Shown: positions 1 through 14,614 of the stretch, piece after piece
Layout of the letters: every line of letters starts with the position of its first letter
Position numbering within the stretch: position 1 is the first letter of the stretch
Assembly: GCF_050948215.1 (NCBI RefSeq)
Contig: NW_027488632.1
Coordinates: forward strand, 682,001-746,000
DNA length: 64,000 nt
Origin: Halictus rubicundus
Lineage: Eukaryota; Arthropoda; Insecta; Hymenoptera; Halictidae
Reading direction: 5' to 3'
Program-made: the position numbers and the translations under genes
Notes under the pieces: model-generated
What the model was told of the DNA's origin: nothing
What the model saw: the letters and a program-made list of their open reading frames with translations, nothing else
Database searches by the model: none

Positions 1-2159
1 TATCCAATCCTCTATCCTATCCTATCCTCTATCCTATCCTGTCCTATATTCTATCCTATTGTCTATCCTATACTATCCTCTAACCTATTCTATCCTCTAT
101 CCTCTCCTACCCTCTATCCTATCGTATCCTCTGTCCTATCCTATCCTATCCTCTAACCTATCCAATCCTTTATCCTATCCTATCCACTATCCTATCGTAT
201 CCTCTATCCTATCCCGACCTGTATCCTATCCAATCCCCTATCCTATCCTCTATCCTATCCTATCGTCTATCCTATCCTATCCTCTATCCTACCCTATCCT
301 CAATACTACCCTATCCCCTATCCTATCCTAACCTCTATCCTATCCTATCCTCTATCCTATCCAATCCTCTATCCTATCCTATCCTCTATCCTATCCAATC
401 CTCTATCCTATCCTATCCTCTATCCTATCCTATCCTCTATCCTATCCTATCCTCTATCCTATCCTATCCTCTATCCTATCCTATCCTGTGTCCTATCCAA
501 TCCCCTATCCTATCCTCTATCCTATCCTATCCCCTATCCTATCCTAACCTCTATCCTATCCTATCCTCTATCCTATCCAATCCTCTATCCTATCCTATCC
601 TCTATCCTATCCTGTACTCTATCCTATCCTATTGTCTATCCTATACTATCCTCTAACCTATCCTATCCTCTATCCTATCCTATCCTGAAATCCTGTATCC
701 TCCATCCTATCCTATCCTCTATCCTATCCTATCCTCAATCCTATCGTATCCTCTATCCTATCCTATCGTCTATCCTATAATATCCACTATATTATCCAAT
801 CCTCTATTCTATCCTCTATCCTATGCTCTATCCTATCCTATCCTCTATCCTACAATATCCGCTGTTCTATCCAATCCTCTATCGTATAATATCCTCTATC
901 CTATCCGATACTCTATCCTATCGTATTATCTGTCCTAACCTATCCTTTATCCTATCCTATCGTCAATCCTATCCTATCCTCAATCTTACCCTATACCCTA
1001 TCCTATCCTATACTCTATCCTATCCCATCCTCTATCGTATCCTATCCTCTATCCTATCCTATCCTCTATCCTATCTTAACACTCTATCATACCCTATCCT
1101 TTATCCAAGCCTATCCTCAATCCTATCCCATACTCTATCCTATACTATCCTCTATCCTATATAATCCTCTATCCTATCCTATCCTCTATCCCATCGTATC
1201 CTATCCTCTATCCTATCCTATCCTATATCCTATAATATCCTCTATCCTATCCTCTATCCTATCCTATCCTCTATCCTATAATATCCTCTATCCTAACCTA
1301 TCCTCTATCCTATAATATCCTCTATCCTGTCCTATCCTATCCTCCATCCTATCCTATCCTCTATCGTGTCGTATCCCCTATCCTATCGTATCCTCTATCC
1401 TATCCCATCCTCTTTCCTATCCTATCCTCTATCCTATCCTATCCTCTATCCTATAATATCCTCTATCCTAACCTATCCTCTATCCTATAATATCCTCTAT
1501 CCTATCCAATCCCCTATCCTATCCTCAATCCTATCCTATCCCCTATCTTATCCTATCCTATCCTGTCCTCTAACCTATCCTATCCTCTATCCTATCCTAC
1601 ACTATGTCCTATCCTATCCTCTATCCCATCCTATCCTCTATCCTATCCTATCGTCAATCCTATAATATACTCTATCCTATCCAATCCTCTATCGTATCCT
1701 CTATCCTATTCTCTATCCTATCCTCTATCCTATCCTATCCTCAATGCTATCCTGTATCCTATCCAATCCTCTATCCTATCCTCTATCCTATCCTCTGTCC
1801 TATCCTATCATCTATCCTATCCTATCCTCAATCCTACAATATCCCATATCCTATCGAATCCTCTATCCTATCCTCTATCCTATCCTCTATCCTATCGTCT
1901 ATCCTATAATATCCCCTATTTTATCCAATCCTCTATTCTATAATATCCTCTATCCTATATAATCCTTTATCGTATCCTATCCTCTATCCTATCCTATCCT
2001 CTATCCTATCCCATCCTCTATCATATCCTGTCCTCTATCCTATCCTGTTCTGTATCCTATCCCATCCTCTATCCTATCCTATCCCCTATCCTATCCTATC
2101 CTCTATCCTATCCTATCCTCTATCCTATCCAATCCTCTATCCTATCCTATCCTCTATCC
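1..2159. repeat. Satellite, 2159-bp higher-order unit, copy 1
   Basis: Simple satellite of TATCC and TCTATCC blocks, with 17-bp TATCCTATCCTCTATCC as the dominant monomer. Rare variants (for example the ctgaaatcctg patch near 685 and the taacactctatc patch near 1077) recur exactly 2159 bp later, which makes this the first unit of a tandem pair. 2159 equals 17 x 127. The left edge is the window edge, so the true start of the unit is unknown. The apparent reading frames here (72-113 codons) are low-complexity products of the repeat, several beginning at TTG rather than ATG, and I do not call them genes. Confidence 0.93.
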
Positions 2160-4240
2160 TATCCAATCCTCTATCCTATCCTATCCTCTATCCTATCCTG
2201 TCCTATATTCTATCCTATTGTCTATCCTATACTATCCTCTAACCTATTCTATCCTCTATCCTCTCCTACCCTCTATCCTATCGTATCCTCTGTCCTATCC
2301 TATCCTATCCTCTAACCTATCCAATCCTTTATCCTATCCTATCCACTATCCTATCGTATCCTCTATCCTATCCCGACCTGTATCCTATCCAATCCCCTAT
2401 CCTATCCTCTATCCTATCCTATCGTCTATCCTATCCTATCCTCTATCCTACCCTATCCTCAATACTACCCTATCCCCTATCCTATCCTAACCTCTATCCT
2501 ATCCTATCCTCTATCCTATCCAATCCTCTATCCTATCCTATCCTCTATCCTATCCAATCCTCTATCCTATCCTATCCTCTATCCTATCCTATCCTCTATC
2601 CTATCCTATCCTCTATCCTATCCTATCCTCTATCCTATCCTATCCTGTGTCCTATCCAATCCCCTATCCTATCCTCTATCCTATCCTATCCCCTATCCTA
2701 TCCTAACCTCTATCCTATCCTATCCTCTATCCTATCCAATCCTCTATCCTATCCTATCCTCTATCCTATCCTGTACTCTATCCTATCCTATTGTCTATCC
2801 TATACTATCCTCTAACCTATCCTATCCTCTATCCTATCCTATCCTGAAATCCTGTATCCTCCATCCTATCCTATCCTCTATCCTATCCTATCCTCAATCC
2901 TATCGTATCCTCTATCCTATCCTATCGTCTATCCTATAATATCCACTATATTATCCAATCCTCTATTCTATCCTCTATCCTATGCTCTATCCTATCCTAT
3001 CCTCTATCCTACAATATCCGCTGTTCTATCCAATCCTCTATCGTATAATATCCTCTATCCTATCCGATACTCTATCCTATCGTATTATCTGTCCTAACCT
3101 ATCCTTTATCCTATCCTATCGTCAATCCTATCCTATCCTCAATCTTACCCTATACCCTATCCTATCCTATACTCTATCCTATCCCATCCTCTATCGTATC
3201 CTATCCTCTATCCTATCCTATCCTCTATCCTATCTTAACACTCTATCATACCCTATCCTTTATCCAAGCCTATCCTCAATCCTATCCCATACTCTATCCT
3301 ATACTATCCTCTATCCTATATAATCCTCTATCCTATCCTATCCTCTATCCCATCGTATCCTATCCTCTATCCTATCCTATCCTATATCCTATAATATCCT
3401 CTATCCTATCCTCTATCCTATCCTATCCTCTATCCTATAATATCCTCTATCCTAACCTATCCTCTATCCTATAATATCCTCTATCCTGTCCTATCCTATC
3501 CTCCATCCTATCCTATCCTCTATCGTGTCGTATCCCCTATCCTATCGTATCCTCTATCCTATCCCATCCTCTTTCCTATCCTATCCTCTATCCTATCCTA
3601 TCCTCTATCCTATAATATCCTCTATCCTAACCTATCCTCTATCCTATAATATCCTCTATCCTATCCAATCCCCTATCCTATCCTCAATCCTATCCTATCC
3701 CCTATCTTATCCTATCCTATCCTGTCCTCTAACCTATCCTATCCTCTATCCTATCCTACACTATGTCCTATCCTATCCTCTATCCCATCCTATCCTCTAT
3801 CCTATCCTATCGTCAATCCTATAATATACTCTATCCTATCCAATCCTCTATCGTATCCTCTATCCTATTCTCTATCCTATCCTCTATCCTATCCTATCCT
3901 CAATGCTATCCTGTATCCTATCCAATCCTCTATCCTATCCTCTATCCTATCCTCTGTCCTATCCTATCATCTATCCTATCCTATCCTCAATCCTACAATA
4001 TCCCATATCCTATCGAATCCTCTATCCTATCCTCTATCCTATCCTCTATCCTATCGTCTATCCTATAATATCCCCTATTTTATCCAATCCTCTATTCTAT
4101 AATATCCTCTATCCTATATAATCCTTTATCGTATCCTATCCTCTATCCTATCCTATCCTCTATCCTATCCCATCCTCTATCATATCCTGTCCTCTATCCT
4201 ATCCTGTTCTGTATCCTATCCCATCCTCTATCCTATCCTA
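2160..4240. repeat. Satellite, 2159-bp higher-order unit, copy 2 (partial)
   Basis: This repeats 1-2081 with the same rare variants in the same order and appears near-identical by eye. Similarity to copy 1 stops at about 4240. There copy 1 continues with a tatcccctatcc run, while copy 2 passes into a ctctgtcctatcctatttgc motif, the marker of the ~1-kb repeat class. The junction is therefore a recombination breakpoint between two higher-order repeat classes. Confidence 0.9.
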
Positions 4241-6990
4241 TCCTCTGTCCTATCCTATTTGCTATCCTATCCTATCCTCTATCCTATCCTGTCCTCTATC
4301 CTATCCTGTCCTGTATCCTATGCTATCGTCTATCCTATCCTATCCTCTATTCTATCGTATCCTCTGTCCTATCCCATCCTCTATCGTATCCTATCCTCTA
4401 TCCTAACCTATCCTCTATCCTAAACCATCCTCTATCGTATCCTATCCTCTATCCTATCGTATCCTATATCCTATAATATCCTCTATCCTATCCTCAATCC
4501 TATCCTATCCCCTACCTTATCCTATCCTATCCTATCCTCTATCCTGTCCTATCCTCTATCCTACAATATCCCCTATCCTATCCAATCCTCTATCCTATCC
4601 TCTATCCTACCCTCTATCCTATCGTCTATCCTATAAAATCCCCTATCCTATCCAATCCTCTATTCTATAATATCCTCTATCGTATATAATCCTCTATCCT
4701 ATCCCATCCTCTATTCTATCGTATCCTCTATCCTATCCCATCATTTATCGTATCCTATCCTCTATCCTATCCTATCCTCTATCCTATCCCATCCTCTATC
4801 GTATCCTATCCTCTATCCTATCGTATCCTATATCCTATAATATCCTCTATCCTATCCTATACTTTATCCTATCCTATCCTCTATCCTATCCTATCCTATC
4901 CTCTATCCTACCCTATCCTCTATCCTATCCTATCCTCTATCCTATCCTATCCTCAATCCTACAATATCCCATATCCTATCGAATCCTCTATCCTATCCTC
5001 TATCCTATCCTCTATCCTATCGTCTATCCTATAATATCCCCTATTTTATCCAATCCTCTATTCTATAATATCCTCTATCCTATATAATCCTTTATCGTAT
5101 CCTATCCTCTATCCTATCCTATCCTCTATCCTATCCCATCCTCTATCATATCCTGTCCTCTATCCTATCCTGATCTGTATCCTATCCCATCCTCTATCCT
5201 ATCCTATCCTCTGTCCTATCCTATTTGCTATCCTATCCTATCCTCTATTCTATCCTGTCCTCTATCCTATCCTGTCCTGTATCCTATGCTATCGTCTATC
5301 CTATCCTATCCTCTATTCTATCGTATCCTCTGTCCTATCCCATCCTCTATCGTATCCTATCCTCTATCCTATCCCATCCTTTATCGTATCCTATCCTCTA
5401 TCCTAACCTATCCTCTATCCTAAACCATCCTCTATCGTATCCTATCCTCTATCCTATCGTATCCTATATCCTATAATATCCTCTATCCTATCCTCAATCC
5501 TATCCTATCCCCTACCTTATCCTATCCTATCCTATCCTCTATCCTGTCCTATCCTCTATCCTACAATATCCCCTATCCTATCCAATCCTCTATCCTATCC
5601 TCTATCCTACCCTCTATCCTATCGTCTATCCTATAAAATCCCCTATCCTATCCAATCCTCTATTCTATAATATCCTCTATCGTATATAATCCTCTATCCT
5701 ATCCCATCCTCTATTCTATCGTATCCTCTATCCTATCCCATCATTTATCGTATCCTATCCTCTATCCTATCCTATCCTCTATCCTATCCCATCCTCTATC
5801 GTATCCTATCCTCTATCCCATCGTATCCTATATCCTATAATATCCTCTATCCTATCCTATACTTTATCCTATCCTATCCTCTATCCTATCCTATCCTATC
5901 CTCTATCCTACCCTATCCTCTATCCTATCCTATCCTCTATCCTATCCTATCCTCTATCCTATCCTATCCTCAATCCTACAATATCCCATATCCTATCGAA
6001 TCCTCTATCCTATCCTCTATCCTATCCTCTATCCTATCGTCTATCCTATAATATCCCCTATTTTATCCAATCCTCTATTCTATAATATCCTCTATCCTAT
6101 ATAATCCTTTATCGTATCCTATCCTCTATCCTATCCTATCCTCTATCCTATCCCATCCTCTATCATATCCTGTCCTCTATCCTATCCTGTTCTGTATCCT
6201 ATCCCATCCTCTATCCTATCCTATCCTCTGTCCTATCCTATTTGCTATCCTATCCTATCCTCTATCCTATCCTGTCCTCTATCCTATCCTGTCCTGTATC
6301 CTATGCTATCGTCTATCCTATCCTATCCTCTATTCTATCGTATCCTCTGTCCTATCCCATCCTCTATCGTATCCTATCCTCTATCCTATCCCATCCTTTA
6401 TCGTATCCTATCCTCTATCCTATCCTATCCTCTATCCTAAACCATCCTCTATCGTATCCTATCCTCTATCCTATCGTATCCTATATCCTATAATATCCTC
6501 TATCCTATCCTCAATCCTATCCTATCCCCTACCTTATCCTATCCTATCCTATCCTCTATCCTGTCCTATCCTCTATCCTACAATATCCCCTATCCTATCC
6601 AATCCTCTATCCTATCCTCTATCCTACCCTATATCCTATCGTCTATCCTATAAAATCCCCTATCCTATCCAATCCTCTATTCTATAATATCCTCTATCGT
6701 ATATAATCCTCTATCCTATCCCATCCTCTATTCTATCGTATCCTCTATCCTATCCCATCATTTATCGTATCCTATCCTCTATCCTATCCTATCCTCTATC
6801 CTATCCCATCCTCTATCGTATCCTATCCTCTATCCTATCGTATCCTATATCCTATAATATCCTCTATCCTATCCTATACTTTATCCTATCCTATCCTCTA
6901 TCCTATCCTATCCTATCCTCTATCCTACCCTATCCTCTATCCTATCCTATCCTCTATCCTATCCTATCCTCTATCCTATCCTATTCTCTA
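4241..6990. repeat. Satellite, ~1-kb higher-order repeat block A
   Basis: The G-containing marker TATTTGCTATCC recurs with its TTG at 4259, 5225 and 6242, giving spacings of 966 and 1017 bp. The 51-bp difference is three 17-bp monomers, as expected from unequal exchange. From about 4.94 kb this block is copied at offset 44316 (49.2 kb onward). From 5754 it is also copied at offset 28476 (34230 onward). No coding sequence is supported. Confidence 0.87.
5754..5758. other. Unoccupied equivalent of the BEL/Pao target site
   Basis: Here the satellite reads gtat-cctat-cctctatcc without interruption. At 27745-34234 the same sequence is split, with cctat on each side of the BEL element. Flanking satellite matches on both sides, and 34230 aligns to 5754 at offset 28476. 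It is therefore a pre-insertion copy of the target and confirms the element ends and the 5-bp TSD. Equivalent empty sites exist in other ~1-kb units, for example near 4750 and 26270. Confidence 0.85.
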
Positions 6991-9747
6991 TCCTATCCGA
7001 TCCTCTCACCTATCCTATTCTCTATCCTATCCTATCCTCTGTCCTATCCTATTTGCTATCCTATCATATCCTCTATCCTATCCTGTCCTCTATCCTATCC
7101 TGTCCTGTATCCTATCCTATCCTCTATCCTATCCTATCCTCTATTCTATCGTATCCTCTATCCTATCCCATCCTCTCTCCTATCCTATTATCTATCCTAT
7201 CCTATCCTCTATCCTATCCTATCCTTTATCCTATCCCATCCTCTATCATATCCTGTCCTCTATCCTATCCTGTTCTGTATCCTATCCATCCTCTATCCTA
7301 CCCTATCCTCTATCCTATCCTATCCTGTATCCTATCCAATCGCCTATCCTATCCTCTATACTATCCTATCCTCAATCCTATACTATTCTCTACCCTATCC
7401 TATCCTCTATTCTATCCTATCCTCTATCCTATCAAATCCTCTATTGTATAATATCCTCTATCCTATCCAATCCTCTATCCTATCCTCTATCCTATCCTAT
7501 CCTATCCTCTATCCTATCCTATCCTCTATTCTGTCGTATCCTCTATCCTATCCCATCCTTTATCGTATCCTATCCTCTATCCTATCGTCTATCCTATAAT
7601 ATCCCCTATCCTATCCTATCCTCTATCCTATCCTGTCCTGTATCCTATCCTATCCTCTATTCTATCCTCTATCCTATCCTCTATCCTATCCTATCCTATA
7701 TCCTATACTATCCTCAATCCTATCCTATCCTCTATCCTATCCTATCCTCTATTCTATCGTATCCGCTATCCTATCCCATCCTCTCTCCTATCCTATTATC
7801 TATCCTATCCTATCCTCTATCCTATCCTATCCTCTATCCTATCCCATCCTCTATCATATCCTGTCCTCTATCCTATCCTGTTCTGTATCCTATCCCATCC
7901 TCTATCCTACCCTATCCTCTATCCTATCCTATCCTGTATCCTATCCAATCGCCTATCCTATCCTCTATACTATCCTATCCTCAATCCTATACTATTCTCT
8001 ACCCTATCCTATCCTCTATTCTATCCTATCCTCTATCCTATCAAATCCTCTATTCTATAATATCCTCTATCCTATCCAATCCTCTATCCTATCCTCTATC
8101 CTATCCTATCCTATCCTCTATCCTATCCTATCCTCTATTCTATCGTATCCTCTATCCTATCCCATCCTTTATCGTATCCTATCCTCTATCCTATCGTCTA
8201 TCCTATAATATCCCCTATCCTATCCTATCCTCTATCCTATCCTGTCCTGTATCCTATCCTATCCTCTATTCTATCCTCTATCCTATCCTATATCCTATAC
8301 TATCCTCAATCCTATCCTATTCTCTATCCTATCCTATCCTGTATCCTATCCAATCGCCTATCCTATCCTCTATCCTATCCTATCCTCCATCCTATACTAT
8401 CCTCTACCCTATCCTATCGTCTATTCTATCCTATCCTCTATCCTATCCAATCCTCTATTCTATAATATCCTCTATCCTATCCAATCCTCTGTCCTATCCT
8501 CTATCCTATCCTATCCTATCCTCTATCCTATCCTGTCCTCTATCCTATCCTCTATCCTATCCTATCCTCTATCCTATCCAATCCTCTATTCTATAATATC
8601 CTCTATCCTATCCTATCCTCTATCCTATCCCATCCTCTATCGTATCCTATCCTCTATCCTATCGCATCCTATATCCTATAATATCCTCTGTCCTATCCTA
8701 TACTTTATCCTATCCTATCCTCTATCCTATCCTATCCTATCCTCTATCCTACCCTATCCTCTATCCTATCCTATCTCTATCCTATCCTATCCTCTATCCT
8801 ATCCTATTCTCTATCCTATCCGATCCTCTCACCTATCCTATTCTCTATCCTATCCTATCCTCTGTCCTATCCTATTTGCTATCCTATCCTATCCTCTATC
8901 CTATCCTGTCCTCTATCCTATCCTGTCCTGTATCCTATCCTATCCTCTATCCTATCCTATCCTCTATCATATCCTGTCGTCTATCCTATCCTGTTCTGTA
9001 TCCTATCCCATCCTCTATCCTATCCTATCCTCTATCCTATCCTATCCTGTATCCTATCCAATCGCCTATCCTATCCTCTGTACTATCCTATCCTCAATCC
9101 TATACTATCCTCTACCCTATCCTATCCTCTATTCTATCCTATCCTCTATCCTATCAAATCCTCTATTCTATAATATCCTCTATCCTATCCAATCCTCTAT
9201 CCTATCCTCTATCCTATCCTATCCTATCCTCTATCCTATCCTATCCTCTATTCTATCGTATCCTCTATCCTATCCCATCCTTTATCGTATCCTATCCTCT
9301 ATCCTATCGTCTATCCTATAATATCCCCTATCCTATCCTATCCTCTATCCTATCCTGTCCTGTATCCTATCCTATCCTCTATTCTATCCTCTATCCTATC
9401 CTCAATCACATCCTATCCCCTACCTTATCCTATCCTATCCTATCCTCTATCCTGTCCTATCCTCTATCCTACAATATCCCCTATCCTATCCAATCCTCTA
9501 TCCTATCCTCTATCCTATCCTCTATCCTATCGTCTATCCTATAAAATCCCCTCCGCTTTCCTATCCTATCCTCTATCCTATCCTATCCTCTATCCTATAA
9601 TATCCTCTATCCTAACCTATCCTCTATCCTATAATATCCTCTATCCTATCCTATCCTATCCTCCATCCTATCCTATCCTCTATCGTGTCGTATCCCCTAT
9701 CCTATCGTATCCTCTATCCTATCCCATCCTCTTTCCTATCCTATCCT
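6991..9747. repeat. Satellite block with deletions and rearranged higher-order units
   Basis: Same 17-bp-type satellite, marked by tctcacctatcc motifs (near 7006 and 8828), caatcgcctatcc motifs and TATTTGCTATCC with TTG at 7053-class and 8876 positions. The block recurs near-colinearly at 51.3-53.8 kb (offset 44316). Its first ~0.9 kb also recurs at 35.5-36.4 kb (offset 28476). The rare ctccgctttcc variant occurs near 9551 and returns near 11964, 19432, 38793, 46260 and 53818. I see no gene in it. Confidence 0.88.
9385..9389. other. Unoccupied copia target site, copy a
   Basis: The satellite reads attc-tatcc-tctatcctatcc followed by the rare caatcacatcc variant. At 14615-19268 the same sequence is interrupted between two tatcc copies by the copia-like element. 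This is a paralogous pre-insertion site. It shows that the three A residues after CTCA belong to the element and not to the satellite. Confidence 0.85.
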
Positions 9748-11795
9748 CTATCCTATCCTATCCTCTATCCTATAATATCCTCTATCCTAACCTATCCTCC
9801 ATCCTATAATATCCTCTATCCTATCCAATCCCCTATCCTATCCTCAATCCTATCCTACACTATGTCCTATCCTATCCTATATCCTATAATATCCTCTATC
9901 CTATCCCATCATCTAACGTATCTTATCCCCTATCCTATCCTATCCTCTATCATACCCTATCCTCTATCCTATACAATCCTCTATCCTCTCCTATCCTCTA
10001 TCCTATACAATCCTTTATCGTATCCTATCCTCTATCCTATCCTATCCTCTATCCTATCCCATCCTCTATCATATCCTGTCCTCTATCCTATCCTGTTCTG
10101 TATCCTATCCCATCCTCTATCCTATCCTATCCTCTGTCCTATCCTATTTGCTATCCTATCCTATCCTCTATCCTATCCTGTCCTCTATCCTATCCTGTCC
10201 TGTATCCTATCCTATCCTCTATCCTATCCTATCCTCTATTCTATCGTATCCTCTGTCCTATCCCATCCTCTATCGTATCCTATCCTCTATCCTATCCCAT
10301 CCTTTATCGTATCCTATCCTTTATCCTATCCTATCCTCTATCCTACCCCATCCTCTATCGTATCCTATCCTCTATCCTATCGTATCCTATATCCTATAAT
10401 ATCCTCTATCCTATCCTCAATCCTATCCTATCCCCTACCTTATCCTATCCTATCCTATCCTCTATCCTGTCCTATCCTCTATCCTACAATATCCCCTATC
10501 CTATCCAATCCTCTATCGTATCCTATCCTCTATCCTATCGTATCCTATATCCTATAATATCCTCTATCCTATCCTATACTTTATCCTATCCTATCCTCTA
10601 TCCTATCCTATCCTATCCTCTATCCTACCCTATCCTCTATCCTATCCTATCATCTATCCTATCGAATCCTCTATCCTATCCTATCCTATATCCTATAATA
10701 TCCTCTATCCTATCCCATCATCTAACGTATCCTATCCCCTATCCTATCCTATCCTCTATCCTATCCTATCCTCTATCCTATATAATCCTCTATCCTCTCC
10801 TATCCTCTATCCTATACAATCCTCTATCCTATCCTATCCTCTATCCTATCGTATCCTCCATCCTATCCCATCCTCTATCCTATCCAATCCTCTATCCTAT
10901 CCTCTATCCTATCCTATCCTCTATCCTATCCTATCCTCAATCCTACAATATCCCATATCCTATCGAATCCTCTATCCTATCCTCTATCCTATCCTCTATC
11001 CTATCGTCTATCCTATAATATCCCCTATTTTATCCAATCCTCTATTCTATAATATCCTCTATCCTATATAATCCTCTATCCTATCCTCTATCCTTTACCA
11101 TCCTGTATTCTATCGTATCCTCTATCCTATACCATCCTTTATCGTATCCTATCCTCTATCCTATCCTATCCTCTATCCTATCCCATCCTCTATCCTACCC
11201 TATCCTCTGTCCTATCCTATTTGCTATCCTATCCTATCCTCTATCCTATCCTGTCCTCTATCCTATCCTGTCCTGTATCCTATCCTATCCTCTATCCTAT
11301 CCTATCCTCTATTCTATCGTATCCTCTGTCCTATCCCATCCTCTATCGTATCCTATCCTCTATCCTATCCCATCCTTTATCGTATCCTATCCTTTATCCT
11401 ATCCTATCCTCTATCCTACCCCATCCTCTATTGTATCCTATCCTCTATCCTATCGTATCCTATATCCTATAATATCCTCTATCCTATCCTATACTTTATC
11501 CTATCCTATCCTCTATCCTATCCTATCCTATCCTCTATCCTACCCTATCCTCTATCCTATCCTATCCTCTATCCTATCCTATCCTCTATCCTATCCTATT
11601 CTCTATCCTATCCGATCCTCTCACCTATCCTCTTCTCTATCCTATCCTATCCTCTGTCCTATCCTATTTGCTATCCTATCATATCCTCTATCCTATCCTG
11701 TCCTCTATCCTATCCTGTCCTGTATCCTATCCTATCCTCTATCCTACCCTATCCTCTGTCCTATCCTGTCCTGTATCCTATCCTATCCTCTATTC

Positions 11796-11800
11796 TATCC
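11796..11800. other. Unoccupied copia target site, copy b
   Basis: A second uninterrupted attc-tatcc-tctatcc junction followed by the caatcacatcc variant. It lies inside the same duplicon as copia element 1, and its own duplicate is at 38625-38629. Confidence 0.8.
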
Positions 11801-14614
11801 TCTATCCTATCCTCAATCACATCCTATCCCCTACCTTATCCTATCCTATCCTATCCTCTATCCTGTCCTATCCTCTATCCTACAATATCCCCTATCCTAT
11901 CCAATCCTCTATCCTATCCTCTATCCTATCCTCTATCCTATCGTCTATCCTATAAAATCCCCTCCGCTTTCCTATCCTATCCTCTATCCTATCCTATCCT
12001 CTATCCTATAATATCCTCTATCCTAACCTATCCTCTATCCTATAATATCCTCTATCCTATCCTATCCTATCCTCCATCCTATCCTATCCTCTATCGTGTC
12101 GTATCCCCTATCCTATCGTATCCTCTATCCTATCCCATCCTCTTTCCTATCCTATCCTCTATCCTATCCTATCCTCTATCCTATAATATCCTCTATCCTA
12201 ACCTATCCTCCATCCTATAATATCCTCTATCCTATCCAATCCCCTATCCTATCCTCAATCCTATCCTACACTATGTCCTATCCTATCCTCTATCCCATCC
12301 TATCCTCTATCCTATCCTATCGTCAATCCTATAATATACTCTATCCTATCCAATCCTCTATCGTATCCTCTATCCTATTCTCTATCCTATCCTCTATCCT
12401 ATCCTATCCTCAATGCTATCCTGTATCCTATCCAATCCTCTATCCTATCCTATCATCTATCCTATCGAATCCTCTATCCTATCCTATCCTATATCCTATA
12501 ATATCCTCTATCCTATCCCATCATCTAACGTATCCTATCCCCTATCCTATCCTATCCTCTATCATATCCTATCCTCTATCCTATACAATCCTCTATCCTC
12601 TCCTATCCTCTATCCTATACAATCCTTTATCGTATCCTATCCTCTATCCTATCCTATCCTCTATCCTATCCCATCCTCTATCATATCCTGTCCTCTATCC
12701 TATCCTGTTCTGTATCCTATCCCATCCTCTATCCTATCCTATCCTCTGTCCTATCCTATTTGCTATCCTATCCTATCCTCTATCCTATCCTGTCCTCTAT
12801 CCTATCCTGTCCTGTATCCTATCCTATCCTCTATCCTATCCTATCCTCTATTCTATCGTATCCTCTGTCCTATCCCATCCTCTATCGTATCCTATCCTCT
12901 ATCCTATCCCATCCTTTATCGTATCCTATCCTTTATCCTATCCTATCCTCTATCCTACCCCATCCTCTATCGTATCCTATCCTCTATCCTATCGTATCCT
13001 ATATCCTATAATATCCTCTATCCTATCCTCAATCCTATCCTATCCCCTACCTTATCCTATCCTATCCTATCCTCTATCCTGTCCTATCCTCTATCCTACA
13101 ATATCCCCTATCCTATCCAATCCTCTATCGTATCCTATCCTCTATCCTATCGTATCCTATATCCTATAATATCCTCTATCCTATCCTATACTTTATCCTA
13201 TCCTATCCTCTATCCTATCCTATCCTATCCTCTATCCTACCCTATCCTCTATCCTATCCTATCATCTATCCTATCGAATCCTCTATCCTATCCTATCCTA
13301 TATCCTATAATATCCTCTATCCTATCCCATCATCTAACGTATCCTATCCCGTATCCTATCCTATCCTCTATCCTATCCTATCCTCTATCCTATATAATCC
13401 TCTATCCTCTCCTATCCTCTATCCTATACAATCCTCTATCCTATCCTATCCTCTATCCTATCGTATCCTCCATCCTATCCCATCCTCTATCCTATCCAAT
13501 CCTCTATCCTATCCTCTATCCTATCCTATCCTCTATCCTATCCTATCCTCAATCCTACAATATCCCATATCCTATCGAATCCTCTATCCTATCCTCTATC
13601 CTATCCTCTATCCTATCGTCTATCCTATAATATCCCCTATCCTATCCTATCCTCTATCCTATCCTGTCCTGTATCTTATCCTATCCTCTATTCTATCGTA
13701 TCCTCTATCCTATCCCATCCTTTATCGTATCCTATCCTCTATCCTATCGTCTATCCTATAATATCCCCTATCCTATCCTATCCTCTATCCTATCCTGTCC
13801 TGTATCCTATCCTATCCTCTATTCTATCCTCTATCCTATCCTCTATCCTATCCTATCCTATATCCTATACTATCCTCAATCCTATCCTATTCTCTATCCT
13901 ATCCTATCCTGTATAATATCCAATCGCCTATCCTATCCTCTATCCTATCCTATCCTCCATCCTATACTATCCTCTACCCTATCCTATCCTCTATCCTATC
14001 CTATCTCTATCCTATCCTATCCTCTATCCTATCCTATTCTCTATCCTATCCGATCCTCTCACCTATCCTATTCTCTATCCTATCCTATCCTCTGTCCTAT
14101 CCTATTTGCTATCCTATCCTATCCTCTATCCTATCCTGTCCTCTATCCTATCCTGTCCTGTATCCTATCCTATCCTCTATCCTATCCTATCCTCTATCAT
14201 ATCCTGTCGTCTATCCTATCCTGTTCTGTATCCTATCCCATCCTCTATCCTATCCTATCCTCTATCCTATCCTATCCTCTATCCTATCCAATCGCCTATC
14301 CTATCCTCTGTACTATCCTATCCTCAATCCTATACTATCCTCTACCCTATCCTATCCTCTATTCTATCCTATCCTCTATCCTATCAAATCCTCTATTCTA
14401 TAATATCCTCTATCCTATCCAATCCTCTATCCTATCCTCTATCCTATCCTATCCTATCCTCTATCCTATCCTATCCTCTATTCTATCGTATCCTCTATCC
14501 TATCCCATCCTTTATCGTATCCTATCCTCTATCCTATCGTCTATCCTATAATATCCCCTATCCTATCCTATCCTCTATCCTATCCTGTCCTGTATCCTAT
14601 CCTATCCTCTATTC

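Noticed and set aside
12413..13630. 405-codon low-complexity frame (also at 19881, 39242 and 46710) as a repetitive secreted or structural protein
   Set aside because: It is a translation of the 17-bp satellite. Other plus-strand frames over the same bases give the same serine/tyrosine/proline/isoleucine/leucine pattern, and many sibling frames start at TTG. Lengths change freely with monomer indels. No promoter, signal or domain supports a gene.
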